Source of the DNA: Ehrlichia ruminantium | GTDB lineage: Bacteria > Pseudomonadota > Alphaproteobacteria > Rickettsiales > Anaplasmataceae | Reading direction: 5' to 3' | Assembly: GCF_009728835.1 (NCBI RefSeq) | Contig: NZ_CP033455.1 | Coordinates: forward strand, 186,001-250,000 | DNA: 64,000 nt | Shown: positions 59,211 to 64,000 of the stretch, piece by piece | Layout of the letters: every line of letters begins with the position of its first letter | Position numbering within the stretch: the first letter of the stretch is position 1 | Made by a program: the position numbers and the translations under genes | The notes under the pieces: model-generated | What the model was told of the DNA's origin: nothing | The model's database searches: none | The model's input: the letters and a program-made list of their open reading frames with translations, nothing else

Positions 59211-60026
59211 TTAAGAATTATTCTCTAAATCTGTAATAAAGTGTTTTATTGATTCATCTAAACTTGTTGGCAATTTTTCTAGGTTGTATTGTGAATCTGA
59301 AGCAATGCCGTAAGTTCTTGGTATAGGTTGTATTTTGTTTTGTATTCCATAGATTATTCCTTGTAGAATAGAAGTAATCACTTGTTTATAATTACAATCT
59401 GCCCCGGCTACTCTGTGTTCTATTCTACAGCTACTAGGATTATTTGTAGTGTTTGGTATTCTAATAGCAGTGCTTCTGTTATTTCCTCCCCAGCTTACAG
59501 TAGTAGGGGTATCTATGTCAGCATGTATGTATCTCAAGTATGAATTGTGATGTGGGGCAAAAAAAATCATGTGTTTTTTCATTAATGTACATAACCCTCC
59601 TATGCTATATAACAAGTGTGTGCTCATTTCATTATTTTGTTGAGAAAATAAATTGTTTGTGTTTTTATCAAGTAGATTTATATGAACATGGAATGCATTT
59701 CCTGGTTTATCTAAATATGGTTTTGCAAAAAAATTAGTATTTCCGTGAAATTTTTCTGCATTATTCTGTAAAATCTCTTTAAATGTGTCAATTTCAGAAA
59801 TGAGCCTGGAAATATTACTAGTATGTAATGTTTGTATTTCGTACTGTAACTCACTTTTTTCTTGTGAGATATTACAACTGAAACAAGATAGTTTATTTTT
59901 AATACTATTAATCAGTAAGGTAAAATTATTTTTTGGTATGTTATCAAAGTAGAATTCTAACTCTATTCCTATTACTGGAATTACGTTGAGGTTATTAATA
60001 AGATAATTTAATGTATATTCTAACAT
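59211..60026 (-). CDS. Short glutamine-synthetase-like protein
   Basis: The product is 271 aa and corresponds to the catalytic domain only; classic GlnA is about 440–470 aa with an N-terminal beta-grasp domain that is missing here. Recognisable pieces are GIELEFYF (metal-binding Glu pair), the ELQYEIQ region, HVHINLLD, NNRSTAIRIP and CRIEHRVAGADCN. Because the active-site segments are in order, it may be an enzyme of the wider GS or gamma-glutamyl-amine ligase group rather than a relic. It lies 5 nt downstream of pstC, so the two are probably cotranscribed. Confidence 0.8.
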   Translation of the reverse strand: MLEYTLNYLINNLNVIPVIGIELEFYFDNIPKNNFTLLINSIKNKLSCFSCNISQEKSELQYEIQTLHTSNISRLISEIDTFKEILQNNAEKFHGNTNFFAKPYLDKPGNAFHVHINLLDKNTNNLFSQQNNEMSTHLLYSIGGLCTLMKKHMIFFAPHHNSYLRYIHADIDTPTTVSWGGNNRSTAIRIPNTTNNPSSCRIEHRVAGADCNYKQVITSILQGIIYGIQNKIQPIPRTYGIASDSQYNLEKLPTSLDESIKHFITDLENNS

Positions 60027-60031
60027 GTGTA

Positions 60032-61156
60032 CTAATTAACTTTGATTGGTTTTATTGCTTTTTTTGTAATATATAGTGCAAGTATGTTAAGGAGCCATGT
60101 TATGATAAAAAGTGTAAGTCCTAAAGCATATGCAGATGATGTTTGTATACTGTTGAAGTTTTGATCGCCTGTTAAAATAGTTGCTATCTGTACTGTAATA
60201 GTGGTTACAGTTTGTAACGGATTAAAAGTTAGGTGTGCTGTGATTCCAGCAGCCATTAATACAATCATTGTTTCTCCTATTATTCGTGAAATTGATAATA
60301 TGATTGCACTGATAATATTTGGTAAAGCATATGGAATTATTATGTTCCATATAGTGTCTGCTCTTGTTGCCCCAAGTGCCATAGATCCGTATTTTATAGT
60401 CTTTGGTACAGAACGTATAGCATTTTCCATTAAAGATGTTATCAATGGAAGTATCATTATACCTATTACTAGTCCAGCTACTAGTGCATTTTCTGATTGA
60501 GCATTGAGGTTATAATATTTTGCTAAGCTTCTAATTGATGGTGATAGAAATACTACTGCAAAATATCCATATACTACTGTAGGAATTCCTGCTAGTATTT
60601 CAAGAGTCGTATTAATTATGTACCTGATTCTTTTACTTGCGTATTCACTGATATAAATTGCAGATAATAGTCCTAAAGGTACTGCAATTGTAATAGCAAC
60701 TATGACAATTAATAATGTACCACTTAATAATGGTAATATTCCAAATGATCCTGCTAAGTTTTCATTAATTGCTTCTGGATTGGGTTGCCAGCTAGTACCG
60801 AATAGAAAGTCTACTAGTGGTATTTTACTAAAAAATAATGCTGAATTATAGCCTAAGCATACTATTATACATATAACAATAAAAGATAATAATGCTATAG
60901 AGAAGAACATAATGGATTTTAATAGTAAGAAATTTTTGTCTATATATGTTGCTATTAATATTACAACTATTATAACAAATATTGTGCTAGTAAATATAAT
61001 GTTAAAGTCTTGTAGATACAGTAGATAGGAAATTATTATTGGAGAAATGATGTTCAGAGAAGTTATAATATGAAACTTATCCTCAAAAGTAAGTGTGGTT
61101 TTATAGTAATTTCCTGTTAATAATGCAATAGACAATAAGATTGTAAGTAGTATCAT
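60032..61156 (-). CDS. pstC: Phosphate ABC transporter permease PstC
   Basis: Inner-membrane permease of the Pst high-affinity phosphate importer. The product is 374 aa. The segment NENLAGSFGILPLLSGTLLI followed by AVPLGLLSAIYISEYAS is typical of PstC. The EAA loop, GSMALGATRADTIWNIIIPYALPNI, contacts PstB. The N-terminal 120 residues add extra helices not found in shorter versions. No pstA, pstB or pstS is adjacent; scattered pst genes are usual in Anaplasmataceae. Confidence 0.9.
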   Translation of the reverse strand: MILLTILLSIALLTGNYYKTTLTFEDKFHIITSLNIISPIIISYLLYLQDFNIIFTSTIFVIIVVILIATYIDKNFLLLKSIMFFSIALLSFIVICIIVCLGYNSALFFSKIPLVDFLFGTSWQPNPEAINENLAGSFGILPLLSGTLLIVIVAITIAVPLGLLSAIYISEYASKRIRYIINTTLEILAGIPTVVYGYFAVVFLSPSIRSLAKYYNLNAQSENALVAGLVIGIMILPLITSLMENAIRSVPKTIKYGSMALGATRADTIWNIIIPYALPNIISAIILSISRIIGETMIVLMAAGITAHLTFNPLQTVTTITVQIATILTGDQNFNSIQTSSAYALGLTLFIITWLLNILALYITKKAIKPIKVN

Positions 61157-61318
61157 AATTGTTTAAGAAATAAAGTTCACAAGTTTTTACATTATATAAT
61201 TAAGAATTATACCCTTATAGTATAAGTTAATAATATGTTATTTTATCACTTTTATAGTGCTTTGTAATATCAAATGTGTATTTTTATTATTATAACCTGT
61301 ATTTAAAAGAATTAATAT

Positions 61319-63979
61319 ATGATTAAGCGTAATTTAGTTAGTGATCTTAGAAAACTATTTATAGATTTTTTTGTTAAAAATGGTCATCAGGTTTTTCCTT
61401 CTTCTTCATTAATAGTAAAAGATGACCCTTCGTTATTATTTACTAATGCAGGTATGGTACAATTTAAGCAAATGTTTACTAGTGTTGATGATAAAAATAT
61501 TAGTACTGCTGTATCAAGTCAAAAATGTTTGAGAGTAGGTGGTAAGCATAATGATTTAGAAAATGTTGGGCATACGAATAGGCACCATACATTTTTTGAA
61601 ATGCTTGGTAATTTTAGTTTTGGTAATTATTTTAAAGAGCATGCAATAGAGTTAGCTTGGAATTTTGTAACTAAAGAGTTAGCTTTAGATAAAAATAGGC
61701 TGTATCTGACTGTATATCATGATGATAAAGATGCATTTAGTTTATGGAAAAAAATTAGTGATTTTTCTGATGATAAAATAATCAAGATAAAAACTAATGA
61801 TAATTTTTGGAGTATGGGAAATACAGGGCCTTGTGGTCCTTGTTCTGAGATTTTCTATGATTATGGTGAATCTATAAAAGGAGGTTTGCCTGGGACTGCA
61901 GAAGAAGATGGGGCAAGATTTACAGAGATTTGGAATTTAGTATTCATGGAATATAACAAAACAGCAGAAGGTGAGTTATCTGTGTTACCAAGAAAATGTA
62001 TAGATACCGGTATGGGACTTGAAAGAATTGCTGCTGTTATGCAAGGGGTACATGATAATTATGATATAAGTTTATTTAAAGCATTAATTACTGTATCAAA
62101 AAAAGAATCCGGTAATAATTCTAGTGAGATTGCACATAGAGTAATAGCAGATCATGTACGTTCAGCTGCATTTTTAATAGCAGAAGGATTAACTCCTGGT
62201 AATGAAGGACGCGATTATATTTTGCGTCGTATTATTAGAAGAGCTGCACGTTATGTGTATATGTTAAAATATACAGGTCCTTTAATGTATAAAATTTTTC
62301 CTGCATTAATTGATGAACAGAGTAATGCATATATGGCGGATTATTATCCAGAGTTGTTTAAGGCTAGGGATATGATAATATCTATTTTAAGAACTGAGGA
62401 AGAAAATTTTAAAGATACTTTAATTAGAGCATTGCCGTTGCTTGAAAAGGAATTAGCATGTTTGTCTACTGGTGATATGTTGTCAGGTGATATTATTTTT
62501 AAATTATATGATACTTATGGGTTTCCAGTAGATATTACCTTAGATATTATTAAAGAAAGAGGTGTTAAATTTGATGAAAAAGGCTTTTACGATAACATGG
62601 AGCAGCAGAAAACTAGATCTAGGCTTCATCATTCTATAAAGTCTATAGAGCAATTAAAAGGGAAGGTATGGGAAGATATTAGACAGAGTTTTGATAATAC
62701 GAAATTTGTTGGATATGACAATTTTAAGTCTCAAGCTAAAATATTAGCGATCGTTATAGATAATAGTAGAAGTATTGAAATAGCTAATGTTGGGGATAAA
62801 GTTGATCTATTAATGGATGTTACACCATTTTATCCTGAATCTGGGGGACAACAGGCAGATATAGGATTACTTAGTGTTATGATAAGGCAAGGAACGAGTT
62901 TACTTGCATCTAATAATATTGCTGAAGTTGTAAATACGAAAAATATCCTTGATGGTCTTTATGTCCATGAGTGTGTTGTAAAAAGTGGATGTTTGGTTAT
63001 AGGTGATATTATCTCTGCAGAAATAAATTCTAGAAGAAGAAAAGATTTATGTGCTAATCATTCTGCAACGCACTTATTACATTATATTTTAAAGTTGGAA
63101 GTTGATAGTAATATTATGCAGAAAGGATCATTAGTAAGCGGTGATAAATTGCGTTTTGATTTCAATCACAATATGGCGTTAACAAAGGAACAAATTAAAT
63201 TGGTTGAGGATAGGATATGTGATTTAATTAGGCAAAATCATCCTGTAGAAACTAATATATGCGATTTGCAAGATGCAATTGAAGGTGGTGCTATGGCATT
63301 ATTTACTGAGAAATATGATAGTCATGGGGTTAGGGTGGTTAATATAGGAAATTCAAAAGAATTATGTTGTGGTACTCATGTTAAGTATACTGGTGAGATA
63401 GGATGTTTTAAAATAATATCAGAAGCTAGTATCGCTTGTGGAATACGTAGAATAGAAGCTGTGACTGGTCAGTATGCTATAGATTATTTTAGACGGCAAG
63501 AGAAGATTTTATATCAGGTTGCTGATAGTGTTAAATCTCCTGTAGAGAGTGTACTAGTACAAGTAGATAAAATCAACAGGGAGAATCAAGAGTTGAAGCA
63601 GAAATTATTGAATGCTTATTTTAATATTATTGATGTTAAGAGTGTTAATGTTGAAAAAATAGGGACTATAGATTTTTTACATAGCAAGTTAAATAATATA
63701 CCAATTGATATTGTAAGAAAATTTATTACTAAACGTCTAACTAAGGATATGATTATATTGTTTTCTAATATAACAGGTCATAATGTTATATATATTGTAG
63801 GTGTGGGCAGTAATCTACATAATAAAATTAAGGCTACAGATTTTGTAAAAACCATAGGTGATGCTGTCAAAAGTAAAGGTGGAGGGAACGCCCAGCTTGC
63901 TCAAATTAGCATAGAATATACAAAAGAAGTTGACATTATATCACATATAAAGAATGAGATAGTAAATATTTTTAACTGA
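61319..63979 (+). CDS. alaS: Alanyl-tRNA synthetase
   Basis: Charges tRNA-Ala; class II enzyme with an editing domain. The product is 886 aa and complete. The catalytic domain (about 1–235) has LFTNAGMVQFK, the motif 2 region and GTGMGLERI-like DTGMGLERIAAV. The editing domain carries the zinc motifs HSATHLLHYIL and CCGTHV (about 580–700). The C-terminal oligomerisation domain ends with the GGGNAQLAQ segment. Its cognate tRNA-Ala(TGC), with the G3·U70 identity pair, is at 29724–29796 in the same window. Confidence 0.98.
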   Translation: MIKRNLVSDLRKLFIDFFVKNGHQVFPSSSLIVKDDPSLLFTNAGMVQFKQMFTSVDDKNISTAVSSQKCLRVGGKHNDLENVGHTNRHHTFFEMLGNFSFGNYFKEHAIELAWNFVTKELALDKNRLYLTVYHDDKDAFSLWKKISDFSDDKIIKIKTNDNFWSMGNTGPCGPCSEIFYDYGESIKGGLPGTAEEDGARFTEIWNLVFMEYNKTAEGELSVLPRKCIDTGMGLERIAAVMQGVHDNYDISLFKALITVSKKESGNNSSEIAHRVIADHVRSAAFLIAEGLTPGNEGRDYILRRIIRRAARYVYMLKYTGPLMYKIFPALIDEQSNAYMADYYPELFKARDMIISILRTEEENFKDTLIRALPLLEKELACLSTGDMLSGDIIFKLYDTYGFPVDITLDIIKERGVKFDEKGFYDNMEQQKTRSRLHHSIKSIEQLKGKVWEDIRQSFDNTKFVGYDNFKSQAKILAIVIDNSRSIEIANVGDKVDLLMDVTPFYPESGGQQADIGLLSVMIRQGTSLLASNNIAEVVNTKNILDGLYVHECVVKSGCLVIGDIISAEINSRRRKDLCANHSATHLLHYILKLEVDSNIMQKGSLVSGDKLRFDFNHNMALTKEQIKLVEDRICDLIRQNHPVETNICDLQDAIEGGAMALFTEKYDSHGVRVVNIGNSKELCCGTHVKYTGEIGCFKIISEASIACGIRRIEAVTGQYAIDYFRRQEKILYQVADSVKSPVESVLVQVDKINRENQELKQKLLNAYFNIIDVKSVNVEKIGTIDFLHSKLNNIPIDIVRKFITKRLTKDMIILFSNITGHNVIYIVGVGSNLHNKIKATDFVKTIGDAVKSKGGGNAQLAQISIEYTKEVDIISHIKNEIVNIFN

Positions 63980-64000
63980 TCTATTTATACTTTATAAAGT

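Overview
This window looks like part of the chromosome of an Ehrlichia, most likely Ehrlichia ruminantium or a close relative. The evidence is the very low GC content, the alphaproteobacterial gene content (trcR/DUF1013, NDUFA12, mlaD, lolD, fbpA), a ribD–repeat protein–pyrG locus resembling the VLPT/gp19 region of other ehrlichiae, and unusually long intergenic spaces filled with 140–260 bp tandem arrays. The species call is inference. No rRNA, phage, insertion sequence or CRISPR array was seen.

Layout. Positions 1–4800 hold a gene-poor leader, trpS and grpE (-), and ribD (+). Positions 4.8–13 kb carry a 168 bp tandem array, an acidic tandem-repeat protein, an array derived from the 3' end of pyrG, the secG–pyrG operon (-) and a 261 bp array. 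From 13 to 25 kb come xerD, a 160 bp array, lolD, maeB, an AsmA-like protein, two arrays and lnt. A decayed pseudogene (25.2–25.6 kb) and an MrpD/NuoN-like proton channel follow. The 27.5–30 kb block has a small membrane protein, mlaD, NDUFA12, nrdR and tRNA-Ala(TGC). From 30.6 to 36.5 kb there is a divergent pair of large unrecognised proteins; one carries two M9-collagenase-like domains, only the second with an intact HEXXH. From 37 to 48 kb come fbpA, rpsP, a ProP-like MFS carrier, a Trm112-family gene, the rpmI–rplT–pheS–SDR operon, trcR and rho. After a 222 bp array and lpdA, 51.4–57.1 kb holds a 966-aa repeat membrane protein and three tightly packed genes whose architecture resembles GspL/PilM-N, PilO/GspM and PilP. 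The window ends with an MBL-fold hydrolase, a short glutamine-synthetase-like gene, pstC and alaS.

How genes work together. Most identifiable genes are single-copy housekeeping functions: translation (trpS, pheS, alaS, L20, L35, S16), nucleotides and cofactors (pyrG, ribD), envelope (lnt, lolD, mlaD, AsmA, secG), carbon and energy (maeB, lpdA, NDUFA12, MrpD), iron and phosphate uptake (fbpA, pstC), and regulation (nrdR, trcR, rho). The most interesting unexplained elements are the 54.5–57.1 kb membrane-complex-like operon with its decayed paralogue at 25 kb, an apparent one-base frameshift at the end of its last gene, the M9-like double-domain protein, and tandem arrays mostly placed in 3' flanks, at least one of which was seeded by the end of a gene.
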